Shown piece after piece: positions 47,690 through 60,300 of a DNA stretch of 64,000 nucleotides. The stretch's first letter is position 1; the number at the start of each line of letters is the position of its first letter. Under the pieces are notes generated by a model that saw only the letters and a program-made list of their open reading frames with translations, was not told the DNA's origin and made no database searches. The stretch is from Garcia nutans (taxonomy: Eukaryota > Streptophyta > Magnoliopsida > Malpighiales > Euphorbiaceae). Position numbers and translations under genes: made by a program. The DNA lies in contig CANTUV010000032.1 of assembly GCA_947685225.1 (NCBI GenBank), positions 25,427,501-25,491,500 of the forward strand. Reading direction: 5' to 3'.

Positions 47690-48705
47690 CTTCTAAATAT
47701 GTTTAGGTTTCATTACTTTTTGTGAGATGCTAATTGAGTCATTACTAGATTCTACGTCACTGGCATAAGTCGGATTGTCGTAAACTCTTGAGCTGCTATA
47801 CTCTAGGGCTATGAGCCAAAAAGGATCAATGATTGTAATGCAATGCATGTATGTATGTATGCATGGATGCACAAGTAACAGATAAACAAAGATACATAAG
47901 ACGATCCTTCCAACCTTATAACTTTCACACACGATTGGCAAGTCTCTTTTCCTAGGTATATGGTTAACAAAATATCAACATGAGATATGTTTTTTTTGAA
48001 CAATTCACTCGGACGATTTAACCAATAATTGCATTTTTCGAACTTAGAAGTTAGTTCATGATACTTCTCATTAATTAAATCTTAATCCATTAGTCCAACA
48101 AAAAAATAGCTTTTATGTTATATTAGATTAAAACTAAATTAAAAGGTTTTTCATAAATAGATTTTCCATTTGGAAAAGATACTAATGGTTCATGCCGCAG
48201 ACAAGCCCATGATTAATAAGTCTTAGTATAATTCAGGCCCACAATTGATTTTAATATTCCATAACTGACCTAACTAGTTGTAAGCCATTTAAGAGAAGGT
48301 TTGTAATTTGAATGAAAAATAGTTTTGTTTCAAAGTCCATTGTAAAATAGTTTATTTAAAATTGAATCTTGGGCTTTGTATTTGGGCCATGGGGTAAAAA
48401 AAATTTTGACCCATCTTTAAAAGGTTTTATGTCCAAAGACTATTTTAAAAAGTTTTGAAAATAATTTTAGTCTTTTGGGCTTAAAAGGATAAAATTATTT
48501 TAGGCTTACAATATAGTTAGGTCATATTAGGAAAAGAGCTAACCAAATAAGTCATGGTTCAAACCAAGATGTATCAATCATAGTCAAAAAATAAGCAATT
48601 GAGTAACTCACGCACACAATTCAATCTAAATGATGCAATGGACAATACCATAATAAGAAAGAATAAAATAATATAAAGACCAACGGAATCAACTTCTCTT
48701 ATCCT
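47690..48705 (-). other. D leader between primer site and gag
   Basis: About 1 kb with no coding frame or strong repeat; a short ATGT run lies at about 47845-47870. Confidence 0.6.
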
Positions 48706-48719
48706 CAGTGGAGTCGCCA
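48706..48719 (-). other. D primer-binding site
   Basis: The minus strand reads TGGCGACTCCACTG one base after the 5' LTR, the form I associate with tRNA-Arg-primed Tat/Ogre elements. Confidence 0.65.
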
Positions 48720-48720
48720 C

Positions 48721-50676
48721 TGTGAGCCAAAATTTTTTTTCTACTTTATGTGGAATGGTTCTTGCGACTCCAGCACTGTTAAGCTCAGGGCCTTGAGAAT
48801 ACGGACCTAAACCCAAAAAAAATGGAGCCGCCTCCCGGACAGGCCGAAAAAAAAGGGGTGGATGACTCGATTCCTAAAGAATCTCTAACCCCCTAATGGG
48901 TTCAAAAAGTTGGGTACATATGAGAAAATTGAGAATGACCCAGCAACCTCATAATGTCCAGTTCATTGGAACTGGCCTCCTTTTCAGGTCTAAATATTAT
49001 TAAATTCTTAAATATTATAAAATTATCCATACTACATATAATAGAAATAAAGAAATATTCATTAAAATTAAGAAAGTTTAAACCAATAAAATGGGCACCC
49101 GTACAAAACAGAAACATGTCATTACAATAATGTCCAATGTCCAAAGTACAAGTAAATAAAAATTGGACACCCACCAATTGGTGAAAACATGTCCCTTACA
49201 ACTATCCTAAAATCTTTAAGTAAATTAAACTATAAAAATGAATATTATTAAACAAATAAGGCACCCATGAGTGGAAACATGCCTTTTACAACTAGATTAA
49301 AAATACAAACAATAAATACTTAATAACCATTCATGGTAAAGTAAGAAATAAAAAAAATAACCAATCATTGCATAAACAATTGTAAACTAGGGCTAAATTT
49401 ATGAAGATAAAGTTAATTATAAAAATTACAATTTATAAATATATCTTAATATTAACCCATTAATGAAATATAGGACATGACGACGAGGGTCACGCTTACG
49501 GAGGTCTCGCTAAGATTAGGGTTCTTGGTAACAAAATATGCACAATTATAAGATTAGAATTTTAGATATGAACTTAGGGTTTTATCTTAAAAACTAATGT
49601 TTAATTATGCAATTTAGGGTTTAAAAAATATAAATTAGGGTTTCAGATTCAAATTTAGGTTTAATAGATCTTTAATTGATTTCCAATATGAGTCTATTAC
49701 TTACTGTGAAAGATTCTACAACATCCTATCCATAGTTTGATAATGCAATGACTAAGGTATTAAAGATGATCAATCAATCCGTTTAAAATTTATTAATATA
49801 GTGAACGAAATATTAGAATTTAATCAATGAACTGAATTAAATTAAATTGGTTAATAAAATCATACATTCATTGTTGACTCCACCAATATTAATATGTTGA
49901 AACAAGCTTGATGTTTGTGCTACTGCCTGCCCGAATAAATTATAATTTTAATAGAATAAAGCAATATGAAGACAGTGTCTATTGCCTTTTTTAGTTGCTA
50001 TGTAATTGTTTTTTTCAATTCTGCATCTATTGCTAGATTTTCCTAATGATTATTGCCCCCTTAATAATGGTGGCTCCCTTCTGTATTTATAGTTTAAAGC
50101 TAAACCCTAATACATTAATTTGACGGTCCAACCGAGTCTGATCTTAATTAGGAATCTTTTAATTTGTCCCGAAACCAATTAAATCCAAAGTTAAAAGACT
50201 CATGCAAAATGAGGCTCTAATTCGCCATGGATAATGGTTCGTGGTGAATTAAAATGCCTCAAATTCGCCATGGTTCCAAGGCCATAGCGAATTGGAGTCC
50301 TAATTTGGTCCTAATTCCCAATTCGCCATGAGCCAAGGTTTATGGTAAATTGGGGACTCAATTCGCTATGGGTCTAAGGTATTTTGGCTTTTAAGGGTAA
50401 ACCAGGCTTGGTCAGATTTGTTCAAGCTTTTAAAATTAGACTAAATTTAATTTGAACCTTTTTAAAATTGAGTTGGAGTTGATTTGGTCCTTTAAAAATT
50501 AAATCAGACTAGGTTAGGGTTTAAATTTTGAACCAACTTAATTTAGGCCTTTTAAAACTGAACCGACCTATTTCAAATTTATAAATTGAGTTTAAGCTTT
50601 TAAAATTGGACCAAATTTATCTTGACCTTCTTTAATTGAGATCGGATTAGCTTAGGGCCAAAATTAAGAGTCTATA
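48721..50676 (-). repeat. D 5' LTR
   Basis: 1956 bp, pairs with 20175-22141. In element orientation it starts TATAGACTC (TG changed to TA) at 50676 and ends CTCACA at 48721. GAGAG follows at 50677-50681. Confidence 0.9.
50200..50370. repeat. AATTCGCCATGG inverted-repeat cluster in the D 5' LTR
   Basis: Degenerate partner of 21655-21835. The arms AATTCGCCATGG and CCATAGCGAATT are kept around 50262-50293, with one mismatch. Confidence 0.75.
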
Positions 50677-51430
50677 GAGAGCTATTACTTTTCTCTTATC
50701 TTTTTCACCTCGTTCTTCTTCTTTTTCGGTGTGCAATTTGAAAGTGGATAGTTTTTCGATAAGTTCATCAATTCTCAAAGAGCTAGGGTCATGAGCTTCT
50801 TCAATTGAAGAAACTTTAGACTCAAAGTTCTTCTTTGCTCTAAGTGCTCTCAAGATTTTGCTTTGACATCATCTTGATCATATATTTTGCCATATTTCTT
50901 TAATTCGTTGACAATGGCAAGCAAGCGATTTCTCATGTCGGTGACATTTTCATTGGGCTTCATCTTGAATAGCTCATATTCATGTACATACATTTGCTTC
51001 TTGGTGAGCCTTACTTGGGTAGTACCCTCATGATAGTTTTCAAGAGTTTTCCAAATGCAATGCCCACAAGTGAGATGTTAAACTCTCCCACCTTCTTCTC
51101 TTGATATTGAATTCATCAAGATGGAGGCTGCCCTATTATTTTTGAACCGATCTCTCATATTGGCATTTGACCATTGTGGTTTAAAAATAGGAACTTGGAC
51201 ACCATCAACTTCATGAGAAGGATGTTTCTACTAATTTTCAACAAAAACTCAAAGCTCAATCCCCTCACTATCTAGGAACAATAACATTTTATGTTTCCAA
51301 TAAGAATAATACGTTCCATCGAAATAGGGTCTAAGGGATAAATTTAGGTTTCCATGTGTAAGGGTGTTTATTGGTGGAATTGTTGTTATTTTGGATCAAT
51401 TTTCACAAAGAAGTTTAAAGAAATTCACTA
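50677..51430 (-). pseudogene. E: copia gag, main piece
   Basis: On the minus strand the motifs YELFKMKPNENVTDM, LLAIVNELKKYGK, SSLRIDELIEKLSTF and a lysine/glutamate-rich end match the copia-type gag polypeptide family. Frame changes occur near 50870 and further upstream. The N-terminal part near the primer site is only loosely readable. The gag continues at 20174 after the D insertion. Pol lies left of the window, beyond B1. Confidence 0.82.
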
Positions 51431-51442
51431 GCTCTGATACCA
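51431..51442 (-). other. E primer-binding site
   Basis: The minus strand reads TGGTATCAGAGC two bases after the LTR end, the initiator tRNA-Met type. Confidence 0.8.
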
Positions 51443-51444
51443 AT

Positions 51445-52989
51445 TGTTGTCCCAAATAGGCAACTAAGAGGGGGTGAATTGGTTGTATAAAGGGTGATAG
51501 TAAATTCAAAATTGAAAAAGAAAGAGATGAAGAAGATGTAGATGAAGATGGAGTAGAGTAGAAAAAAAGGAAACATAAAGAATTATAGTGGTTCGGATTT
51601 ACCTCAATACTACATCCACTTCCTTAACAACTTATTAAGGTTCCACTAGACTTGAGTTTTTACAAGCTGAACTCTAACTTGGCATTTTATCTAGCTCACA
51701 CTAAACTATTACAATGTTTTGAGATAAATCATCACAACCCTTACAAGAGTTTTCTAGGCTCACTCTCATAACCTAAGTATTTATAAGCTTATGCTCAAAC
51801 TTGATAGTGTTTAATGCTCATACCCAATACTCAAAGACTTTTGATCTTTGATCTTTAGACAAGACAATTAAAAATATTGTTCAATGAAATTACAATAATA
51901 ATAAAAAATGTTCTCCAACTTCAAAAATGAAGTTTAATGTGGTATTTATAGCCATTTGGCTTAAACTAGCCATTTGAAGTGGTTCCTACATGTTTAGGGC
52001 TTGTCTTCCATTAATTTTGTGTCCGAAGCTCGGTGTACGGTTGCTTAGCTCGGTGGGCGGTAGCACAGTTTGAAAGTTCTGTGTAACGACTAGTTCCAAT
52101 GATCGGATCTTGGTGTCTAACAAAATCTCGTTGCCCATACTTTTGTGTCATGCGGTCGTCCAGGCACGGGGTGTGCTCGCTCGGTACAAGGTTACCATTG
52201 AATTCAAATTTCTTTATTCACATGTTTGGTTATCATTGATTCGAGGTATTTGGCGCTAAGATTCAAATCTACTAGACTTTTGCAGGCACTCGATTATTCT
52301 GGGCGGGTGCACAAGAGTTTGAGCATCGAGGAAGTACCACGAGAGTTGACCGCTATCTCTTATGTTCTTTTTAGTATTTTAGCTCTTTGTTACGTACAGT
52401 CACTCGGGTGTCTTAGGCGGTTGCTCGAAGATCTGGCATCCTGACTTCACCGCTCACCGAGACCACTATCCTTGTTGTGAGTTTATGAATTTTTACCTTA
52501 ATCCGATGCTGTCACTCGGTTCTTTCATATGGTTGCACGCCTACCGGGAGTACTTACTTTACCGATCACTGTCAATGCGAACTTTTTTGTGGAAGTTGTG
52601 GACTTAGCTCAATTGTCGGTGTAGAGCTGCACTACTTGCTTAGCTTAGTTGTTCCATCAGGTTGCTTTCAGCTCGATAGTTTGTTTTTTTTAGCTTAGCA
52701 AATCTATATCTGGCTCAGCACTCTATTTGTTCGTTTGGTTCTTTTCTTTCTACTTGACAAGTCTGTATGTCATATGCATGTTCGGTTTTGTGCTCTCTGT
52801 TTGGCATATCTGTATGTTAGTTCGTTCTGTGTTCATGCTGCATTTGTGAGGTCGCTCGGTAGTTCTTTCGGGCGGTTGTACATGAGCTCAGTTTCTATAA
52901 AATAAACTTGACAGACTTATTTGAAATCATTAGTTTTTTATTAATTTGATTGTCAATAATCAAAATAGAGTTTAATTGATCATCAATCA
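51445..52989 (-). repeat. E: copia 5' LTR, probable
   Basis: In element orientation this would start TGATTGATGATC at 52989 and end GGGACAACA at 51445, next to the primer site. Features usual in such plant copia LTRs are present: TAGTGGTTCGGATTTACCTC near 51590, AACTAAGAGGGGGTGAATTG near 51462, and a start rich in TGATCAATTAAACTCTATTTTGA. The 3' partner is out of view, so the outer border is inferred from TG alone. Confidence 0.65.
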
Positions 52990-53640
52990 ATAAGAAATAC
53001 TTTAAAAGGAGTAATTTAGAAAGAAAAATGAAGATAAACTTCTTCCACCAAATGTCCCAAGCATTCTTAGATAACAACATAAAAAAGAATGAGGGAATAA
53101 AAAGATGAAACATCCATAAAGGGGCCACATAAAGAACAACTCGGATGTTGCCGAGATGCTGAGCTTGAGCCAAGAGATAATCCAAAGCACCAACGTGCTG
53201 CCTCCTCTGGGAGTTCTTGTAAGTGAGAGACCTGGGCTTCATGAAATAGAAGAGTTGTAGGAAAGAGAAAGAAGCAGATATAGAGTCTTTGAGTGATCTT
53301 TGAAGCACCAAAAATTAAACCAACCAAAGATATACCTTGACTTCAAAAAATCTTCATCCAACCGAAATTTGTATCCAATCATTAAGTCAAAGTCATTCAG
53401 ATTTAGGAAAATCTGAAGAGAAAGGCTATTAATAGCCGATTTTGATGGGAGAAAGTCCAAAATACCAAAAAATAAAGAAAAAACTAAAATAAAAGAAAGG
53501 AAGGGGGAAGAAAATGAGATCTAGGGTTGTCGCTGGTCTACTAATCTTGAGCTAAATAAGAAGGAACGAGCTCTATAAAAGAGAGAACCAAAACCTCCTA
53601 AGGAAGTAGAAACAAGCTCTATTAAGTTGCTATTTTATAT
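52990..53640 (-). other. Unassigned region with overlapping minus-strand frames
   Basis: Outside the copia LTR a 138-residue frame (53311-52895) overlaps other short frames. It contains RQHVGALDYLLAQAQHLGN followed by a hydrophobic stretch, and its last 30 codons run into the LTR, which argues against an intact gene. A possible splice-like AAG/GTATAT is at about 53330. I do not recognise the product; it may be an exon of a decayed host gene. Confidence 0.3.
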
Positions 53641-56100
53641 CATATTTATTCTTAACTATTTTTATAGTATCATCTTTTTTTAAAGTTAAAGTATAATTTT
53701 TTAGAAATAAATAAAAGTTAAAAGTAACTTACCATTTCCTTAGTGCACGTTTATTTAGGTTATAAATTTTTAGTTTTTGTTTTTTTAAAACTAAAAAAAA
53801 ATTTATTTTTATTTTTATTTTTAAAAACTATATTATAATTATTAAAATTAAAGAAATAATTTTTTACAAGAAGACAAACGTCGAAAGCTTACTTTTGTAG
53901 TAAAAAAATGAATTTTATTGATATAAAATATCTTATATATATAAAAAAAAAGTCTTATAACTTCTATTGATATAAAATGTTTTTCAAACCTAAAATTCTT
54001 AAAACCATATATAGATTTTATATTTAATATGAAAAGCAATTTTTATTTAATTAGAAATATCTAAAACTTAATGATATTATCAAACACCCTTTTTTTTTAA
54101 AAAAAAACCTAAAACCATAAAATAAAAATTATCTCAACACAGCCCTAAAATTTGATTCCAAATTTCATAATGTTCAATAATGAGCATGGATAATTCTCTA
54201 GTATTGATAATTTTTCCCTATCACAAAATAATCAAAACATTAAATTAATAAATGAAACAATTATTACTCATTACAAAAAGAATATAAAAAAAATAAAAGC
54301 AAAAATATTAAAAATATGATATATTACATGCGCAAACTAAAAATAAAATAATAGATCAAATAAAATATAAAAAAATAAAAAAATATAATATTTTACATAC
54401 ATATCAATTGAACGTTATTGTAATAATTGAATAATAATACCATAGTTTTAAAATTTGATCGTATCGTAGAAGAAGAAGATAATAACATAATAATTATGTT
54501 TATGTAATTAATTATTATCAATATTAAATAATATATCATAATTATATTTGAACTTTTCAAATAAATATAATTATTATCAAATAGAATATCATAATTCTAT
54601 TTGAACTCTTTAAATAAATATAAATAAATATTAAATATAATATTCTAATTTTATCTGAAATTTTAAATAAATATCAAATAAATAGTAATTATAATAAATA
54701 GTAATTTACTTTAAAATTTTAAAAAATTAAAACATATAGTAAGATATGAGAAAGCCACATGGTGTAATACTGTGCCTGTGACAACTATTTTAGTATAATA
54801 ATAGAAAAAAAATCGTAAAAAAAAATTATGATAATTTTAAATAAATAATTATTTATTCACAATTACATATAAAAATAATAAATAATATATATTAATAAAT
54901 CTATGCAAATAATTTATATTTATTAAATTATAAAACTGAAAATAATTACATTCATCTCTTAAAAATTTCGTTGCTATCCTTTTATTTTAAGTTATTCATC
55001 ATAATATTTTTTATATTTTTATATAATTAAATAACAATTATAAAAATAATAAAAATGATATATGCTAAGATTTTGTATATATATATATCATATATTTATT
55101 TTTTAAATATTTCAAGCAAAATAATTTTATATATTTAATTATGTTAAAAAATAATAGTTAATAAATTACGATTTTAATTATTAGTTTATTTATTTATTTA
55201 TTAGTATTAAAATATTAAACAAATGCATTCACTATTTATCTAATATATTCTAAGAGTTAGATTTTATTTTTTCAAATATTAAATAATAAAAATAATTATA
55301 TTATTGTGATAAATTTATATTTTTCACAATAAGAAAATAAAATTAAAAAATCAATGGCAACAATAAAATCAAATAGGTTTTAATTGATTATTTATACTAA
55401 TAAGTAATAAATTTAATATTGATAAAATCTAATTTAATTATGCTTAATTTAATATAAAAAATTTAATTTTTATTATTAGGTAATAACTAATTATTATTAA
55501 TATCAGATATTTTAATTTTATTTAAACTTTCAAAATAGATATTTATAATAATTAATTAATTATTTATTTTAATAAATAATAATAAATTAAATATTTTAAT
55601 ATATTTTAAAAATTAAAATTGAAATACATGTCAATATTATCTGATTTAATATTATATATAGATATAAATATAAATATTAAGAGTGAGCAAATTTAAATTA
55701 TTTGATAAAATATTTAATTAATAGACTAAATATTTTATTCAATTCTATTCGGTTTAATTAATTAATCTTTAATCCAAAATTTCAAATAAAAATTTATTTA
55801 ATTATTAATTTAATTTATTAACTATATTAATTTTTTTACTATAAAATAAAATTATTTTTTAATTTTTTAATAAATTTTATTAAATTATTAAATTATATTA
55901 ATTTTTAATTATAAATAAAATTTTTATTATAAAATTAAAAAATAATCCATCGAATTTCACCTTAATCTAGGGGGTTCTCGGATTATATTTGACCGAATTT
56001 CACCTTAACCTGCCGTAAAACTAGAAAGCTTCGGCGTAAAATTCAGACCCAGAGCTCAACCCTAAACCTTAGAAGCCCAAGTGCACTCAATATCCTCGGG
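53641..56100. other. AT-rich intergenic region
   Basis: About 2.5 kb of extremely AT-rich DNA with many A/T runs and ATTA-type low complexity. No gene, RNA or element ends recognised. Confidence 0.7.
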
Positions 56101-57080
56101 CCGCTTGTGTTGACGGCGGGGTTACCGAGCCTAAATATATGCCTCATAATTAATGGTTATAAATTCACAATTTATACCATTTTAGACCCTTTGTAATCTC
56201 TTCATTTTACTTCAATACTGCACTGCCACTGACCATGCTTTTGAACCCAATCGTTTTTTCTTCAATTTTCATTTTGCTAAAAACATAATTCGTAATTAAA
56301 ATATTAATTAATTAAATGTATAATAATTATTAATACAGTATATTATTAATTAAAGCTTGCATAGAAGAAGCACGTTATACCTCCCAAAATTAAAAATAAT
56401 TAAATAAAAAAGAAAATAATTAGAATAGATATTATTTAATTAAACAATTAATTTAAAAAAAATAAAAAAATGCACAGATGTGCTTCATGCAAGCAACTCT
56501 ACAGGTCTGCAAGTAGAGTGAAAGCCAATAAGCATGATCTATTTAGTGAAAAGCCACTATCAAAGACAAAGATTGAGTGAAAAACAACTTCTACAGATAA
56601 GATCGAGTGAAAGCCACTAAAAAACCAGTGACTACATCTCCAAATAGCAAACACTCAAATAAGGGTCATTAGATCTTCGAGATCTCAGAAATAGATCAGG
56701 AACTAGATCGATAGTTGTAAAAATAGATAGAGATCAGCGTAGACTTTCCAAGGCGTAGGTCAGATATCTTGCGAGCTAACAAACTCACTGCCAGCATAAA
56801 AGAAAATATAGTAAGATGAAGAAATAAAAAGCTTTGTTTAAAGAAGAAGAGGAAACTAGGTGAAAGAAGAGACAGTAGCATTTAGTAAGAGATGGGAGAG
56901 GAAGAGTTGGAAGAGATGAACGGCGCAAATGAACGAGAGATTAGCGTTGGTTAAAATTAGAGATGTATATATATATATCGGGTCGGGTCGGATTCGACTA
57001 ATATTTTCTAGTTCATCCCGAGACCTGACCCGCAATTTACTCCAGTTTAAATACTAAATTCAAAGCCCAGACCATTATAT
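56101..57080. other. Intergenic DNA upstream of the SPT6-like gene
   Basis: No gene seen. A short degenerate repeat (GAGTGAAAGCCACTA and variants near 56516, 56546, 56573 and 56604) and a TATATA run followed by CGGGTCGGGTCGG at about 56970-56995 are the only structures noted. Confidence 0.55.
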
Positions 57081-57086
57081 TTACCC

Positions 57087-57110
57087 GGCCCAACAAGATC
57101 AGATTGGGCC
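57087..57110 (+). promoter_or_regulatory. Pair of site II-like motifs
   Basis: GGCCCA at 57087-57092 and TGGGCC at 57105-57110, about 210-230 bp upstream of the start codon. Such TGGGCC/GGCCCA pairs are common in promoters of plant housekeeping and growth-linked genes, which suits SPT6. Confidence 0.5.
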
Positions 57111-57282
57111 GGTCCGGTTCTAGTTACTCGGGTCCTGGGTTGTATGAACAGCGCTATATTATACACATATTTTTAACTTTTAATTTTTAATTTTCTATTC
57201 TCCATTACCCCCCAAAATCAGATCTAACCTAAACCGAAAGCTCACGACTTAGAGCAAAAGTTCATTAACAGCACAACACCGT

Positions 57283-57290
57283 TAGGGTTT
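57283..57290 (+). promoter_or_regulatory. Telo-box in the 5' leader
   Basis: TAGGGTTT (reverse of AAACCCTA) 27 bp before the start codon, often combined with site II motifs in plant housekeeping promoters. Confidence 0.5.
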
Positions 57291-57316
57291 CTGTCTCTCT
57301 TTGTCGAATTGCAACA

Positions 57317-60300
57317 ATGGGCAAAAACATAGTCTCTGATGAAGAAGGTAAATAGAAAGTCTCTTTCGTACATGCTAACCTTAAATTTTCACACATTTTC
57401 AAATTTTTGTCTTTTTCTTTCTCAGATGAGGTTGAGTTTGAAGACGACGAGAGGGAACCTGTGGACGCTGATGCAATTGACGATGAAGATGAGGAAGACG
57501 GTATTTGGCTTACAATTGCATATTTTTTCTTTATAATTTTTGGTGTTCGATTTCATTATTTGATAGTTGGATCGGTTATTTGTTTGGTTAGGGTTTAATT
57601 GCATGCAACTTATTTTCTGTTTTTTTACATGTAAAATCACTTTTTCCTCGTCATTGTTTATTCTTGTACATTTGGATTTTGTATTGTTGGTTTTTGAACT
57701 TTTGGATTTTCGTCTGTTTAGGATAACTTCACTTCCATTCCAGGTCATTGTTTTTCATCTTCTGGCTTTGTTACTCTAAAGTGGTTTATATAAATATATA
57801 TATATATTTATATATATCCTTTTCCTCTATATATAATGCTTTGTTACTCTATGATTTTTGGTTAAATTATATTTATTTTGTTATATGCTGTGTTAGTCAA
57901 ATGTAATCATATATATCCTTTTCCTCTCAGAGGTGTATGAGTTTGTTTCTTTTGGCCTATGTAATATAATTGTAGTTTGTGCAGAAGAAGGACAAGATGA
58001 ATATGAGAAGGATGATTTTATAGTAGATGATGTTGAAGAAGAAGTAGCTGAAGAAGAAGAAAAGGCAGATAGCGATGAAGAGCGACACAGGAAGAGAAAG
58101 AAAAAGAAAAAAAGGTTAGCACTTGATTAGCCTTCCAGTTGTGGAAAATTGTGAAGAGTCATTTTATTTGGGGATTTTACACATTTATGTGTTTGTTTGG
58201 GGGAGTTTGGTAGTAAGTCTCATGACACTGAAAGTGTGGTTCATGTTTACAATGATACTTTATGCTAGAGAGGCTGAGGATGTCCTTGATGAAGATGACT
58301 ATGAACTTCTTCGAGACAATAATGCTTTCCACCACCGGCCAAAGGTTTGACATCTTTCTTTCTTCTCTCTCTGATACTGTTAATTAGTTCATTTTGCTTC
58401 CTATGGTAATTAATTCTGCTTGAAATTTGTTTCAGGATAGCAAAAAGTTTAAGCGGTTGAAAAAAGCTCAAATGGATTCTGATGAGGAGCGGTTTGGGCT
58501 TTCTGATGAGGAGTTTGATTGAAGTGATAAAGGTGGACGGACGGCTGAGGAGAAACTAAAGCGCAGCTTGTTTGGTGATGATGAAGGTACATCTCTGTTA
58601 ATATTGCCCTTGTTATTCAGTGTTACTATTACTTGGTATAATTAGTTCACAGCAAAGTAATTATTATGATCTCAGGACTTCCTCTTGAGGATATTGCTGA
58701 GGAGGAGGAGCAGGCAGAAGAGGAGGAGGATGGAGACATTGGTGAGGAGGACGAAATGGCAGACTTCATTGTGGATGAAGAAGTTGATGGGAATGGAGCT
58801 CCAGTGAGGTACAATTTCTAAGGGCAATGTTGTGTGTTTAATGTCAATAATATTTAATGAGGCTGATTAATGTATGACAGAAAGTTGCCTAATGTTAATG
58901 TTCTTGTTCTATAGGCGAAAGAAGTTGAAGAGAAAGAAATCTAGGCAGGCACAAGGAGTTACATCATCTGCTATACAGGAAGCTCAAGAACTATTTGGTG
59001 ATGTTGATGACTTCTTGCTACGACTGAAACAAGAGTTAGAATCTAGTGAATGGAAGGAAACCAGATTGGATAAGGAATTTGAGCCAACTGTTCTTTCTGA
59101 GAAATATATGACTGAGAAGGACGAGCATATTCGGGTGACTGACATTCCAGAGAGAATGCAGGTTTTCTAACGTGTTTATTTTTTAAATAGACCTCTGTTT
59201 CAGATTTCTTTATCTTTGATTCATCTTCATGTTGCATCAATTTTCTTCTTGATGTTTGTTTTGTAGATATCTGAGGAGAGCACTGGTTCTCCCCCAACAG
59301 ATGACAGGAGTATAAGAGATGAAACCAAATGGATATATAATCAGTTTGCAAGTGGTGCAGTGCCTTGGTTTTGCCACAGAAAAGCAGAGTTGAGTGAAAG
59401 CCAGGGAGATCCTTCAAAAAACTGGGACGATATTGGCCTAAACAAGGATGACATCAGTAGATTTTTGGAGTTGCGCCATGTGCAGAAATTAGATGTTAGT
59501 ACTTTCTGATTTACACTGGCAAATATTCTATCTTTTTGTCTTATTTTATCTTAGTCTGTTATTGTTTCTTTCTCTATTTTTTAGGTCCCATTTATTTCTA
59601 TGTATCGGAAAGAGGAGTGTTCAAGCCTGTTGAAAGATCCTGAGCCTCATGAAGGCGATGATGAGAATCATGATAAATTTGACAGAACACCTATGCTTAA
59701 GTGGCACAAGGTAATGAACTTGCCATGGGACTGGCACCTTGGTTATGTTTCTGCACAGTGAAACTTGCTTGTTAAGGCTAATAACGGAGGTGTTAGGATT
59801 TAATAGTTAATTATGCTTTGTAGGTGCTTTGGGCAATTCAGGACTTGGATAGAAAGTGGTTGCTTCTTCAAAAACGAAAGACTGCTCTCTATTCTTACTA
59901 TAATAAACGAATTGAAGAAGAATCACAACGTATATATGATGAGACAAGACTCAATTTAAATCAACAGCTTTTTTATTCAATTGTCAAGTCACTCCAGACT
60001 GCAGAATCAGAAAGAGAGGTTGATGATGTGGATGCAAAATTTAACTTGCATTTCCCTCCAAGTGAGGTGGGTGTGGATGAGGGACAGTATAAGAGGCCCA
60101 AAGGGAAATCACTATATAATATCTGCAGCAAGGCTGGATTATGCGAAGCTACAAGCAAGTTTGGGTGCAGTGCTGAGCAACTTGGAATGTGTTTGTCCTT
60201 GGTAAAGATGGTAAGTTGCATAAATTATGGTTGTTATTATGCTTTACGGAGATATAATTCTTGTCGCATGTAATGCTAGGGGTACATATGGGAAAATGCT

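Larger units (their letters stand above)
20175..50676 (-). mobile_element. D: Tat/Ogre-type gag-only LTR element, split by element C
   Basis: LTRs at 20175-22141 and 48721-50676 are flanked by a perfect 5-bp duplication GAGAG (20170-20174 and 50677-50681). On the minus strand the order is 5' LTR, a primer-binding site next to 48721, a leader of about 1 kb, a degenerate gag (about 47690 to 46910 continuing at 26034 to about 25359), about 3 kb of non-coding and tandem-repeat DNA, a polypurine tract and the 3' LTR. No protease, reverse transcriptase or integrase is seen, so it must have moved with borrowed enzymes or lost pol. Without the nested 20.9 kb its length is about 9.6 kb. Confidence 0.88.

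Noticed and set aside
53311..53460. Protein-coding gene on the minus strand upstream of position 53311
   Set aside because: Frames overlap, lack recognisable domains and merge into the copia LTR; kept only as an unassigned region.
57339..57536. Alternative start for the SPT6-like gene at 57339
   Set aside because: It reads through the first intron in a different frame; the ATG at 57317 joins exon 2 in phase and gives an SPT6-like acidic start.
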